A program made the position numbers and the translations under genes. Positions 1-7,913 of a stretch of 20,432 nt of DNA are shown here, one piece after another; within the stretch, counting starts at the first letter, position 1, and every line of letters begins with the position of its first letter. The stretch lies in assembly GCA_963578625.1 (NCBI GenBank), contig CAUZEO010000047.1:1-20432 (forward strand), read 5' to 3'. The DNA comes from CAUZEO01 sp963578625. Lineage in GTDB: Bacteria > Verrucomicrobiota > Kiritimatiellia > SLOV01. The notes under the pieces are model-generated. The model searched no databases. It saw only the letters and a program-made list of their open reading frames with translations, and was not told the DNA's origin.

Positions 1-2
1 CA

Positions 3-590
3 GTTCAGGGTTTGATTCTCACCGGCGGCAAAAGCCGGCGGATGAAAGAAGACAAAGCCCTGCTCCAATACAACGGAAAATCCCATTTGGAATACCTTTT
101 TTCTCTATTGCGGCCGCATTGCGGCGAAGTTTGGATATCCGCTCGCGCCGAGCAGGCCGAGACCGGAGAACGCGCTCAATATCCCAGAATCCTGGATTCA
201 TGGGGCGATATCGGGCCGATCGGGGGCATTCTCTCCGCCTTTCGTGAACATCCGGGAGCCGCTTGGATGGTTCTGGCCTGTGATATGCCATTTCTTGACT
301 TCAACACAATCCGACGGCTCGTCTTTTCGCGAAATCGCAATGTTCTAGCGACCTGTTATCTGAGGGTTGACGACAGCAATCCTGAACCTCTTTGCGCCAT
401 CTATGAACCCCGGGCCTACGAAAAGCTGCTGGAGGCCGTACGAAGCGGAAACCGATCACCGAGAAACGTACTGGCGTGCTCATCGATCCAGGGAGTCGTC
501 CCGGCGAGCTACAAGACACTGAATCAGGTCAATACTCAGCATGAATACCGCCGTGCAGTAGAAATCTTGGCGGACCAGAACCTCGCCTAA
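3..590 (+). CDS. mobA: MobA-like molybdenum cofactor guanylyltransferase (5' end outside window)
   Basis: This cytoplasmic nucleotidyltransferase probably transfers GMP from GTP to molybdopterin to make the guanine dinucleotide form of the molybdenum cofactor. The frame is open to the left edge and reads VQGLILTGGKSRRM, the nucleotide-binding signature of the family, followed by DKALL. Later family motifs are GPIGG, the metal-binding ACDMPF, PEPLCAIY and a C-terminal VNTQHEYRRA, close to the usual NVNTPEEY. A TTG at position 12 could be read as a start, but it falls inside the strand/loop that binds GTP, so the true start must lie a few codons outside the window. The end is complete. The stop overlaps the gcvP stop on the other strand by 4 nt (587-590). 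Related sugar or CTP transferases share the first motif, but the rest fits MobA best. No other molybdenum gene is visible. Confidence 0.85.
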   Translation, partial: VQGLILTGGKSRRMKEDKALLQYNGKSHLEYLFSLLRPHCGEVWISARAEQAETGERAQYPRILDSWGDIGPIGGILSAFREHPGAAWMVLACDMPFLDFNTIRRLVFSRNRNVLATCYLRVDDSNPEPLCAIYEPRAYEKLLEAVRSGNRSPRNVLACSSIQGVVPASYKTLNQVNTQHEYRRAVEILADQNLA

Positions 591-3472
591 CTTTCGGATG
601 CATATGCCTCTATGGGCAGGCAAGTGCACACGAGGTTACGGTCTCCCGCGGTATCGTCAATGCGACCCACCGCCGGCCACACTTTGTAGTTTCGTAAATA
701 GGCCAAGGGAAATGCCGCCTTTTCGCGGGAATAGTCATGATTCCAACGGTCGGTAACGACGTCCTCGAGGCAATGTGGCGCATTCTTCAATACATTGTCG
801 GAAAGGTCTGCTGATCCCTCGACGATGGCGTCGATTTCGGCTCGGATGGAGACTAGGGCATCGCAAAACCGATCGATTTCGGCTTTCGATTCGGATTCGG
901 TCGGCTCGACCATCATGGTGCCGGGGACAGGCCATGAAACCGTGGGGGCATGATATCCGTAATCCATCAGGCGCTTGGCGACATCGGTTTCCGTAACCCC
1001 GGCGGTGGCCTTGAAATCGCGGAGATCGAAGATCACCTCATGCGCGACGCGACCTTGATCACCGGTGAAGAGAACCGGGTAGTAGGGTTCGAGACGTGCC
1101 TTCATATAGTTCGCGTTAAGAATGGCGACGTGCGTGGCGCGGGTCATGCCGTCCGCACCGAGCATCTTGATGTAGCCGTAGGGGATCAGCAGGATCAGGG
1201 CACTGCCCCAGGGAGCGGAGGACACGGCTGGAATCGATTTCCCGGAACCGATGGAAGCCAGCGAGTGGCCCGGAAGGTAGGGTGCGAGCTGTTTGGTAAC
1301 GGCAATGGGACCCATGCCGGGCCCGCCGCCTCCGTGAGGGATGCTGAATGTTTTGTGGAGGTTCAGGTGGCACACGTCGGCTCCGATCAACGCCGGGTTG
1401 GTGACGCCGAGCTGTGCGTTCAGGTTGGCGCCATCCATGTAGACCAGTCCTCCGTGGTCGTGAATCTGTTTGCACACATCGCGGACGCCGCCTTCGAAAA
1501 CGCCATGGGTGGACGGATAGGTGATCATTAATGCGGCAAGCCGGTCCCGATGGGATGCCGCCTTTCCGGCAAGATCGTTAAGATCAATGTTGCCTCGGTC
1601 GTCGCATGCGACCAGCATGACACGCATCCCCGCCAACACCGCGCTAGCGGGATTTGTTCCGTGCGCCGACGCGGGAATCAGGACAACATCCCGGTGCTTG
1701 TCACCCCGGTCCACATGAAAAGCACGGATCGCCAGCAGGCCGGCGTACTCACCCTGTGCGCCACTGTTGGGCTGCAGCGACACGGCGTGAAATCCGGTAA
1801 CTTCGCAAAGTGAACGTTCTAATTCTTCGACAACGCGACGATACCCCTCCGCCTGATCCCTGGGTGCGAATGGATGAAGGTCTGCAAAAGAGGACCACGT
1901 AATCGGCCGCATTTCCGTGGCCGCGTTCAGTTTCATTGTGCAGGAACCAAGCGGAATCATGGACTGGTCCAGTCCAATGTCTTTCTGCTCCAGGCGTCGC
2001 ACGTAGCGCATGAACTCCGTTTCCGAATGGTACAGGTTAAATACGTCCTGCCTGAGAAAGTCCGAAGTTCTCGCAAAATCGGCGGCAAGCGCAGGAGGAG
2101 TCTCGAGGACTTCCGACCCGCCGGGACCACGGAAAAGCTCCAGAATACGGTCGATATCTTCTCGGGACACGGGCTCACCCAGGGATATGCCGATTCCGTC
2201 AGGAGCGAAATTCAGATTGAGCTGTGCTGAAGAGGCGCGGTTTCTAATTTCTTCGAATTGAGTTCCTTGAAGCGCATCGCGCGAGACGAAAACGGTGTCG
2301 AAAAAAGAGCCCGGACACGTGGCGATTCCCATGCGATTCAATTCGCAGCTCAAATGAGCGGCCAGCTGGTGAATTCGGCGAGCGATGGAACGCAGGCCAT
2401 TCGGCCCATGATATACCGCGTAACAGGCGGCAATATTGGCGGGCAGCGCCTGCGCGGTGCAGATGTTTGATTTCGCTTTCTCACGGCGGATGTGCTGCTC
2501 GCGCGTTTGCAGCGCCATCCGGTAGCCGGGACGGCCTTTGGAATCAGCACTCACTCCGATAATTCGTCCGGGCATCTCCCGGACATACGATTCCCTGGCC
2601 GCGAAGAATGCTGCATGCGGCCCCCCGTATCCCATGGGTACTCCCAGCCGCTGCGTACTCCCCAGCACAACATCCGCCCCCATCTCCCCGGGCGGCCGGA
2701 CCATTGTAAGTGCCATCAAATCGGTGCCGACCGCGACCAGGGCGCCTGCCTCGTGCGCCCGCTGGATATAGTCCGCCAGCTCATGGAGCGTGCCGCGCCG
2801 GTCGGGCGTCTGGACAAAAGCGCCGATTTCATCGCCGTCCCACTGGAATGAATTCGGATCCGCAACCTCGATTTCGATACCGAGTGGCTCCGCGCGGCCT
2901 TGAATCACTTCGATCGTTTGGGGGAAGCAATTAGAACCGACCACAAAGCGATTTCGGTCTGCGCCCTTGTTCTTTCGCGACTGAATTCGGTGCAGCATCG
3001 TCATGGCTTCCGCCGCCGCGGTCCCTTCGTCCAGTAGAGATGCATTGGCAACCTCCATGGCCGTCAGGTCGGTTACCATGGTTTGAAAGTTCAATAGGGA
3101 TTCCAACCGGCCCTGGGCAATCTCCGCCTGGTAGGGAGTGTACGGAGTGTACCACCCGGGATTTTCAAGAACGTTTCGAAGAATCACGCTGGGCGTAATC
3201 GTTTCGTAGTAACCCAACCCGATGAAAGACCGACACTTGCGATTTTTGTCGGCGAGCTTCTGAAGGTGCTCGAGATACTCGTGCTCGGACTGGGCGGGTT
3301 GAAGTGAGAGTGGTCGGGAAAGACGAATGGATTCGGGAACCGTCTGGCCGATCAGTTTCTCCAGGGATGCTGTTCCGACGAGAGCGAGCATCTCGCCAAC
3401 GTCATCCGGCGAAGGGCCTATGTGCCTGTCTGAAAAAGCGTCTGGTCGTTCCGTCTTCGGGCGGTCGGGCAT
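587..3472 (-). CDS. gcvP: Glycine dehydrogenase (decarboxylating), glycine cleavage P-protein, full-length single chain
   Basis: This is the PLP-dependent P-protein of the glycine cleavage system. It decarboxylates glycine and passes the aminomethyl group to the lipoyl arm of GcvH. At 961 aa it is the fused homodimer-type enzyme, not the split GcvPA/GcvPB form. The N-terminal half has the conserved FIGLGYYETITPSVILRN and NASLLDEGTAAAEAM segments. The C-terminal half has SCTMKLNA and HLNLHKTFSIPHGGGGPGMG, where Lys707 should form the Schiff base with PLP. The start at 3472 gives MPDRPKTERPDAFSDRHIG, a normal N-terminus. A GGAG lies 13 nt upstream, within the end of the 47-aa ORF, so the spacing is long and translation may be coupled. 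The gene ends the minus-strand run beginning near 5491. No gcvT, gcvH or glycine riboswitch is seen here. Its 3' end overlaps mobA. Confidence 0.97.
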   Translation of the reverse strand: MPDRPKTERPDAFSDRHIGPSPDDVGEMLALVGTASLEKLIGQTVPESIRLSRPLSLQPAQSEHEYLEHLQKLADKNRKCRSFIGLGYYETITPSVILRNVLENPGWYTPYTPYQAEIAQGRLESLLNFQTMVTDLTAMEVANASLLDEGTAAAEAMTMLHRIQSRKNKGADRNRFVVGSNCFPQTIEVIQGRAEPLGIEIEVADPNSFQWDGDEIGAFVQTPDRRGTLHELADYIQRAHEAGALVAVGTDLMALTMVRPPGEMGADVVLGSTQRLGVPMGYGGPHAAFFAARESYVREMPGRIIGVSADSKGRPGYRMALQTREQHIRREKAKSNICTAQALPANIAACYAVYHGPNGLRSIARRIHQLAAHLSCELNRMGIATCPGSFFDTVFVSRDALQGTQFEEIRNRASSAQLNLNFAPDGIGISLGEPVSREDIDRILELFRGPGGSEVLETPPALAADFARTSDFLRQDVFNLYHSETEFMRYVRRLEQKDIGLDQSMIPLGSCTMKLNAATEMRPITWSSFADLHPFAPRDQAEGYRRVVEELERSLCEVTGFHAVSLQPNSGAQGEYAGLLAIRAFHVDRGDKHRDVVLIPASAHGTNPASAVLAGMRVMLVACDDRGNIDLNDLAGKAASHRDRLAALMITYPSTHGVFEGGVRDVCKQIHDHGGLVYMDGANLNAQLGVTNPALIGADVCHLNLHKTFSIPHGGGGPGMGPIAVTKQLAPYLPGHSLASIGSGKSIPAVSSAPWGSALILLIPYGYIKMLGADGMTRATHVAILNANYMKARLEPYYPVLFTGDQGRVAHEVIFDLRDFKATAGVTETDVAKRLMDYGYHAPTVSWPVPGTMMVEPTESESKAEIDRFCDALVSIRAEIDAIVEGSADLSDNVLKNAPHCLEDVVTDRWNHDYSREKAAFPLAYLRNYKVWPAVGRIDDTAGDRNLVCTCLPIEAYASES

Positions 3473-3480
3473 TCGGAGCT

Positions 3481-3624
3481 TTAATCTCCGTATGTCATGA
3501 ATTCAAGAACCTGCATGACGACCAGCGCCAGGAAACATACAACTGAAATCAGTGCGAGGATCCCCAACAACGTCGAACCCGATTTTTTTTGAGTGCGGGT
3601 AGTATCTTCCTGCTTTCGATTCAT
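3481..3624 (-). CDS. Small single-pass membrane protein, 47 aa, unknown function
   Basis: I do not recognise this protein. The frame starts with ATG at 3624 and encodes a charged, polar N-terminus (MNRKQEDTTRTQKKSGS). One hydrophobic helix of about 22 residues follows (LLGILALISVVCFLALVVMQ), then a short tail LEFMTYGD. GGTGAG lies about 7 nt before the ATG and supports real translation. The ORF sits 54 nt after the zinc-ribbon gene and 8 nt before gcvP on the same strand, so it is probably part of their transcript, and its last codons contain the only Shine-Dalgarno-like GGAG of gcvP. The positively charged N-terminus predicts an N-in orientation. An A8 run in codons 12-14 could allow slippage or a sequencing error. 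At 48 codons it falls below usual ORF cut-offs. Confidence 0.65.
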   Translation of the reverse strand: MNRKQEDTTRTQKKSGSTLLGILALISVVCFLALVVMQVLEFMTYGD

Positions 3625-3678
3625 GCTCTCACCCCTACCTCTTTCTGGTCCGTCTCGCAATCCTTAACCTGCCGGTGA

Positions 3679-5262
3679 TCAATTCTGTACCTGAAAATCG
3701 CTCCTTTTGAACCAAAGGCGAAGCGTGTCTGAAGAAATATTCTCGAACATTCCGTCCGATCTCAGGGTGGAGAATCCGGGATCGGCAAGAAAATGAAATT
3801 CGTCCGCCAGTTCATCCGGCAATGCAAAAACGATCATGTCGCTCATGGCCACCCCCGGCTTAAGCCCCATGGAACCCAAGGTTCCTTCGACATGCTCAAG
3901 CCCCTGACGCTGTTGGTCTATCAAATAAAACTCACTGTATGAATCCGATATCCGGGATCGTTCCCATGGATTATCAAGGTGCAGAGGCCTGTCCTCCGCC
4001 ATATTTTTCAGGGTCAGATCGACAATTAGAAATTCCCCGTCCAACATGGCAACGTCGTCATCGATAAAGGCACGGACCATAACCGGGCCGATCCGTACGC
4101 CATCGAACGTAATCTCAACCTCGTCTACGATCGCCGATTCGCCAACGCTGATCCGGGACGCATTCTCGGGAATGGAAAGTTCCGGCAACTGGCCGACTCG
4201 TTTTGGGGCCTCGACAAGGGCCGATGACGCCGTGGACAGGGGAAATATCCCGCGATAGCCCAAGCCGACGCCCGCCGCGAGCATGGGCGGCATCAAAACG
4301 CTCAAGACAATTAAACCGAACACGAGCGGAGTTCGGCGTCGTAACAATACAATCACGCCGATCAGAAGCGCCGCGCCAATGGCGCCAGTGGTCAGGTTGA
4401 AAGCATGGGGAATGGCAATTGCCGCACCGATTCCCGCTAGGAGGCTGAGCCATCCGAGCACAAGCAAGCCGGACATCGGAGGTGTGGCGATCGCATCCGC
4501 GGTTGTGGAAATCGCCGGGGCCGGCTCGGGCTGTTTCTCTTCTTGCTTATGCGTTTCTTTAGGTTTCGCCACTGGCTGTTTCGCCGAATCAGATGTCGGT
4601 CGGCCACCCTGTGCGGCACTCTCCTCCTTCACCAGGCCCTGAACGCTTTTTCCCTGTTTCTTAAGTTGCTGCTTTCGAACCTCCTCGGAAATCTCATTGG
4701 CGTCGGGCGAGTTTCTTTCCTCGCTATGCGGCTCTAGTTCGCTCTTTGCGGCGTCGAGATTCTCCTGCACCTTCTTTTCGCGCCGGTCGCTTTCCGCCGC
4801 TTGTTTCTGTTGCGATTCTTTGAGGGCTTCTACTTCCCTGTCGAGTCGTTGACGCGTGACATCGAATTCCTGTTCCAGTCGCTTGCGCAGCTCACGCTCT
4901 TTGCGTACCTCCTTCCGGACGGCATCCGTCTCCGCGGATGCGGAGTGCATTTTCCCGGAATCATCCCGGAGTTTCGCGAGCTGCTCTTCGAGCTTTTGGC
5001 GGTCCGCTTCCGATGATTCAAGTTTTGCGCGCAACTCAACCAGCTCTCCGTCCGCCGGAGCGCCCTTTTTCAGGGCGTCCAGCTCAGTCCACAGGCGCGA
5101 GATTTCCGCCTGAAGCGCCTCCGTGGCGGAATGGAGCGTGGAGTGCCTCGGGATCATGATCCGGGATTCACACTTCGGACAGGTTATGTTCTGTCCCCCT
5201 TCGGTGGCGTCCACCGATAACGTTCCCTTACAAACCGGACATCTGAACCGAAGATCACTCAT
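3679..5262 (-). CDS. Zinc-ribbon, coiled-coil, multi-pass membrane protein with C-terminal beta-type domain, unknown function
   Basis: No specific function is recognised for this 527-aa protein. Residues 8-31 form a zinc ribbon of the MJ0042 type (CPVC and CPKC; Cys8, 11, 28, 31). Residues of about 45-215 are rich in Glu, Lys, Leu and Arg with heptad spacing and should form a long coiled coil. Residues of about 215-262 are a Pro/Lys/Glu linker. Three or so hydrophobic helices fill about 263-336. Residues of about 345-527 look like a compact, mainly beta domain (DEVEITFDGVRIGPV, LIVDLTLKNMAEDRP, FLIDQQ-like strands), reminiscent of the DUF4352/telokin-like fold; that is inference. The zinc ribbon is probably cytoplasmic and the C-terminal domain exported. 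The start at 5262 has no good ribosome-binding site of its own; it overlaps the stop of a 7-codon ORF. The gene precedes the 47-aa ORF and gcvP. Confidence 0.85.
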   Translation of the reverse strand: MSDLRFRCPVCKGTLSVDATEGGQNITCPKCESRIMIPRHSTLHSATEALQAEISRLWTELDALKKGAPADGELVELRAKLESSEADRQKLEEQLAKLRDDSGKMHSASAETDAVRKEVRKERELRKRLEQEFDVTRQRLDREVEALKESQQKQAAESDRREKKVQENLDAAKSELEPHSEERNSPDANEISEEVRKQQLKKQGKSVQGLVKEESAAQGGRPTSDSAKQPVAKPKETHKQEEKQPEPAPAISTTADAIATPPMSGLLVLGWLSLLAGIGAAIAIPHAFNLTTGAIGAALLIGVIVLLRRRTPLVFGLIVLSVLMPPMLAAGVGLGYRGIFPLSTASSALVEAPKRVGQLPELSIPENASRISVGESAIVDEVEITFDGVRIGPVMVRAFIDDDVAMLDGEFLIVDLTLKNMAEDRPLHLDNPWERSRISDSYSEFYLIDQQRQGLEHVEGTLGSMGLKPGVAMSDMIVFALPDELADEFHFLADPGFSTLRSDGMFENISSDTLRLWFKRSDFQVQN

Positions 5263-5282
5263 GAACGATCTATCACAAACAT
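5259..5282 (-). promoter_or_regulatory. Seven-codon leader ORF coupled to the zinc-ribbon gene
   Basis: A short frame encodes MFVIDRS. Its start at 5282 is preceded by a strong AGGAGA with about 5 nt spacing. Its TGA overlaps the ATG of the 527-aa gene in an ATGA arrangement. The large gene lacks a clear Shine-Dalgarno sequence, so ribosomes may load here and re-initiate. The peptide has no run of one amino acid that would suggest classical attenuation. Coupling is an inference from spacing alone. Confidence 0.4.
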
Positions 5283-5295
5283 TTTCTCTCCTGGC

Positions 5296-5315
5296 GGCGG
5301 GGTACTGAACCCGCC
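5296..5315 (-). promoter_or_regulatory. GC-rich hairpin just before the leader-ORF ribosome-binding site
   Basis: GGCGGG at 5296-5301 pairs with CCCGCC at 5310-5315 around an 8-nt loop. On the minus-strand transcript the stem ends about 4 nt before the AGGAGA of the leader ORF. The loop-side arm can instead pair with GCGGG at 5317-5321, giving a tight alternative stem. No U-run follows, so it is not an intrinsic terminator. It could hide or expose the ribosome-binding site; this is not tested. Confidence 0.3.
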
Positions 5316-5329
5316 TGCGGGCACTCCGC

Positions 5330-5491
5330 CTAATACTGGTACCCGTCTTCCCGGGTCTTGAAAAGCCACATCGGCGCGATTTTTTCTTTCCCCGGACCGA
5401 ATACTCCGTATATCACAACCCGCCCGAGGGTTCTCGGAATCAAATGAATGCTAAAGGATCCAAGATTCAGCGGGAATTTTAGCCCAAACAT
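5330..5491 (-). CDS. Possible 53-aa basic protein, unknown function
   Basis: I do not recognise this protein. The frame from ATG at 5491 reads MFGLKFPLNLGSFSIHL and continues through RTLGRVVIYGVFGPGKEK to WLFKTREDGYQY. Composition and codon choice look like a real protein: it has alternating hydrophobic and basic residues, Gly-rich turns and no odd amino-acid bias. TGGAGA lies about 9 nt before the ATG. That site lies inside the rsmB coding region, and the two ATG codons face each other and share 2 bp. The frame also stays open further upstream, but that part is antisense to rsmB and looks like a shadow. It would be the first gene of the minus-strand run leading to gcvP, 67 nt before the 527-aa gene. 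Chance remains possible at this length. Confidence 0.45.
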   Translation of the reverse strand: MFGLKFPLNLGSFSIHLIPRTLGRVVIYGVFGPGKEKIAPMWLFKTREDGYQY

Positions 5492-6773
5492 GAAATCTTC
5501 TCCACGAGCCGTAGCCGCCTTGCTGGTCCAAGACTGGCTTACCAACGGCCAGTCGCCCGATCTCTCTGCCCTGACCGATTCCACCCAGCGCGGCGTCGTT
5601 ACCGAGATCGTCTTTGGAACCATCCGGCGGTACGGCACTTTGCAGGCGCTGCGCGCGCATCTGGCGAGCAAAGACCCTGCCCCGGCGGTAGAGGCAGTAC
5701 TGCTCACCAGTCTCTATCAGCTCGTTTACCTGGACCGAAAAGATCAACACGCGGTGGTCGATGAAGGCGTCGAAGCCGCCAAGAGGCAGGCGGGCGCGTG
5801 GGCCGCGCCCTTCGTAAATGCGGTTCTACGCCGGTTTACGCGCGAACGCGAAAGCTGTCTCGAGTGGCTGCACCGCCAACCGATTGATGTGCGCCATTCC
5901 CACCCGGAAGCGCTGGTAAAACGGTGGGGGTACTGGTGGCCGGAATCCCGGGTCGAACAGCTCGCGGACTGGAATAATTCTGCGCCGCGTGTCGTTATCC
6001 GGGTGCAGCGAACGCACATTTCGATGTCCGACTTCCTTCTGAGGACGAAAGAAGCAGGTATTTCGGTAACGCCACATGCTTCCGCGCCCGATCAGTTCGC
6101 GGTGGTCGATCGAGGCGTTGCCGTGCCGGATCTTCCCGGATATTCAGACGGCTGGTTCGTCGTTCAGGATGCCGCGACGGCCATCGCGGTTTCGTTTCTT
6201 GATGTGAGCCCGGGCCATCGCGTACTCGACCTGTGCGCTGCGCCGGGCGGAAAAACGTCGGCCCTCGCCGACCAGATGCGGGGACGCGGGGTACTCGTGG
6301 CCGTGGACCGGCGCGCCGACCGCCTGCTACTCCTGCGCGACACGCTTTCGCGTTTACGCCTGGATGCGGTGCGGGTCGAAGATGCAGACGGGACCGATCA
6401 CCGGGCAATGCAGGACCTCATGAACCGGCATGGCATTTTCGGGTTCGACCGAATCCTGCTGGACGCGCCCTGCACAAACACCGGTGTGCTGCGGCGTCGC
6501 GTGGAAGCACGGTGGCGATTTTCGAAGCAACGATTGAATAACGCCGCGCGGCTGCAGAAACAGCTTCTAAACGGCTGCGCGGGGCTACTGGCACCCGGCG
6601 GAGTGCTGGTTTACAGCACCTGCAGTCTTGAACCGGAAGAAAACTCCGGCTTGATTTCCGGCTGGGTAAAGGAAAATCCGGAATATTCCCTGCAGCGAAC
6701 GCGCCTGAATATTCCGCCACATCAGGATATGGACGGCGCATTCGCGGCGCAAATATTCCGTCACTCGGCGTGA
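5490..6773 (+). CDS. rsmB: 16S rRNA (cytosine-C5) methyltransferase RsmB
   Basis: This enzyme uses S-adenosylmethionine to methylate C5 of a cytosine in 16S rRNA (C967 in E. coli). Residues 1 to about 140 form the NusB-like RNA-binding domain (SPRAVAALLVQDWL, FVNAVLRRF). The Rossmann methyltransferase domain follows, with the SAM-binding VLDLCAAPGGKTSALADQM. Two catalytic cysteines are visible: Cys328 in LLDAPCTNTG and Cys378 in YSTCSLEPEEN. With the start at 5490 the protein is 427 aa and the cysteines fall within three residues of E. coli Cys325 and Cys375, so I prefer this start to an in-frame ATG at 5448, which adds 14 unusual residues. Neither start has a strong ribosome-binding site. 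The 3' end overlaps the CsgG-like gene by 13 nt, tail to tail. Confidence 0.93.
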   Translation: MKSSPRAVAALLVQDWLTNGQSPDLSALTDSTQRGVVTEIVFGTIRRYGTLQALRAHLASKDPAPAVEAVLLTSLYQLVYLDRKDQHAVVDEGVEAAKRQAGAWAAPFVNAVLRRFTRERESCLEWLHRQPIDVRHSHPEALVKRWGYWWPESRVEQLADWNNSAPRVVIRVQRTHISMSDFLLRTKEAGISVTPHASAPDQFAVVDRGVAVPDLPGYSDGWFVVQDAATAIAVSFLDVSPGHRVLDLCAAPGGKTSALADQMRGRGVLVAVDRRADRLLLLRDTLSRLRLDAVRVEDADGTDHRAMQDLMNRHGIFGFDRILLDAPCTNTGVLRRRVEARWRFSKQRLNNAARLQKQLLNGCAGLLAPGGVLVYSTCSLEPEENSGLISGWVKENPEYSLQRTRLNIPPHQDMDGAFAAQIFRHSA

Positions 6774-7738
6774 ACGATCGTGCCTTTCTCCGGTTCTGCC
6801 TCCCCTTCTTCAACGTCGCAGTACGCTACTTTCTCTTTCACTTTCGCGACGCTCAATTTCCCAATAACTTCGCCTTCTTCTTCATCGAGAATTTCCCCGG
6901 TGTCGGGGTCGAGAAGCACTTCCCCCTCTGTTTTCATTACCAGGACCTGCCCTACTTCCAATCCGTAGGCGGAACCCCGGTTAATGATCACTTTCCCGTT
7001 GTCCGCGGTTTTAATCACGCTTCCTTCAAACGGAAATTCTTCCATTGTTTGAGCGAAGAACAAGGCGGCCTGGGTGATGGCGTCCTGGGCTGCCTGACCG
7101 AGCGGCGTTTTCTTAAAGCCGCCAAGATCGACTCCGAAATCCGCGCCGGAATATCCAATATCGAGCGCCGTACCCGATGGCTTCCCCACGATACGTTTTT
7201 TGTTCACGATTTCACCGGTGGTCGTGTCGATCAGCTTCGCGATGATCGTCACCCGTGCCTGTTTTTTCTTCAGGCCTACTTTAAAGCCTTTGATCCGGAC
7301 GGCGCCATCTCCGCCTGACTGTGCTGAATCAACTTCCGTGATCGCGCCCGAAGCCAAGTATTTTGCAGGACGGAGCATGCCGGTCTGCGCCACCTTCTTG
7401 GCTCCCGCGGTCCGGCCACTGGCTGCCAGGTCCTGCTCCTCGATGACATTCCTTAATTTCTCGCGTTCCACGAGCACGAAACGGCCGGTATCGTACAGGG
7501 AGGACTCCAGCATGGCCGACAGGTTCTGGCCTAGCTCCCACTTGCCCTTCCAGCCAGCCTCGTTTTTAAAGTCCTTCACCCCGATTGCATGTTTGAGGCC
7601 CTTGTACTCGGGCAAACCGAGGTCAGCATCGCCGTCCTCGGTAGCCGTTTTACTTTTTCCCCATAGTGCGCTTGCAGGGGCGGCAAGCAAAAAAGATACG
7701 ACACAAGCGCCAAATAGACAGATTTCGTGTTTCTTCAT
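6761..7738 (-). CDS. Secreted CsgG/FlgT-like protein
   Basis: This is a 325-aa exported protein of the CsgG superfamily, whose members act at the outer membrane or periplasm in curli secretion and flagellar assembly. Residues 1-24 are a signal peptide ending PASA. There is no lipobox cysteine at the cleavage site, unlike the lipoprotein CsgG. Residues of about 50-230 match the CsgG fold: AIGVKDFKNE, LSAMLESSLYDTGRFVLVERE, then KYLASGAITEV and LIDTTTGEIV. Residues of about 235-325 resemble the FlgT C-terminal domain (VIINRGSAYGLEVGQVLVM, DPDTGEILDEEEGEVIGKL). A strong GGAGGA lies 8 nt before the ATG. It is divergent from the exported 239-aa gene at 7914. No curli or flagellar genes are nearby, so the role is open; assembly or stability of an envelope complex is the safest guess. 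Confidence 0.82.
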   Translation of the reverse strand: MKKHEICLFGACVVSFLLAAPASALWGKSKTATEDGDADLGLPEYKGLKHAIGVKDFKNEAGWKGKWELGQNLSAMLESSLYDTGRFVLVEREKLRNVIEEQDLAASGRTAGAKKVAQTGMLRPAKYLASGAITEVDSAQSGGDGAVRIKGFKVGLKKKQARVTIIAKLIDTTTGEIVNKKRIVGKPSGTALDIGYSGADFGVDLGGFKKTPLGQAAQDAITQAALFFAQTMEEFPFEGSVIKTADNGKVIINRGSAYGLEVGQVLVMKTEGEVLLDPDTGEILDEEEGEVIGKLSVAKVKEKVAYCDVEEGEAEPEKGTIVHAE

Positions 7739-7913
7739 CGACTTATTCCTCCAATTTCAGCCACGATCTTTTCACGCTGAGAAGTATCAGGACGACATCG
7801 TGAAATCAAGCAGGGGTGCAGACCTTGGTCAGGACGGTCCAAAGTCTGGAAAAGTTTTCCAAGAACCGGAACGAATGCTATCACCGGAGTGGCATATCGA
7901 AAATGGAGGCGAA
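7739..7913. promoter_or_regulatory. Divergent promoter region between two exported proteins
   Basis: This 175-bp gap must hold the 5' ends of both the CsgG-like gene (minus) and the 239-aa gene (plus). Both have good ribosome-binding sites at its edges (GGAGGA on the minus side, GGAGG on the plus side). I could not find a convincing sigma-70 promoter pair. The clearest element is a perfect palindrome at 7847-7861, listed separately. Confidence 0.5.
7847..7861. promoter_or_regulatory. 15-bp palindrome, candidate operator
   Basis: TGGAAAA-G-TTTTCCA is a perfect inverted repeat with 7-bp arms around a single base. The one-base centre makes an RNA hairpin unlikely, so a dimeric DNA-binding protein is the better reading. 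It lies 53 bp before the ATG of the plus-strand gene and 109 bp before that of the CsgG-like gene. Confidence 0.3.

Noticed and set aside
950..1531. Long plus-strand open frame of 193 codons opposite gcvP
   Set aside because: It is antisense to strongly conserved glycine decarboxylase sequence and its product is a low-complexity mix without motifs.
3473..5330. Glycine riboswitch upstream of gcvP
   Set aside because: Upstream sequence is coding for most of its length and no tandem aptamer-like pattern is visible in the short gaps.
7200..7913. Upstream extension of the 239-aa exported protein (frame open from 7200)
   Set aside because: The extension is antisense to the CsgG-like gene, and the ATG at 7914 has a ribosome-binding site followed by a clear signal peptide.
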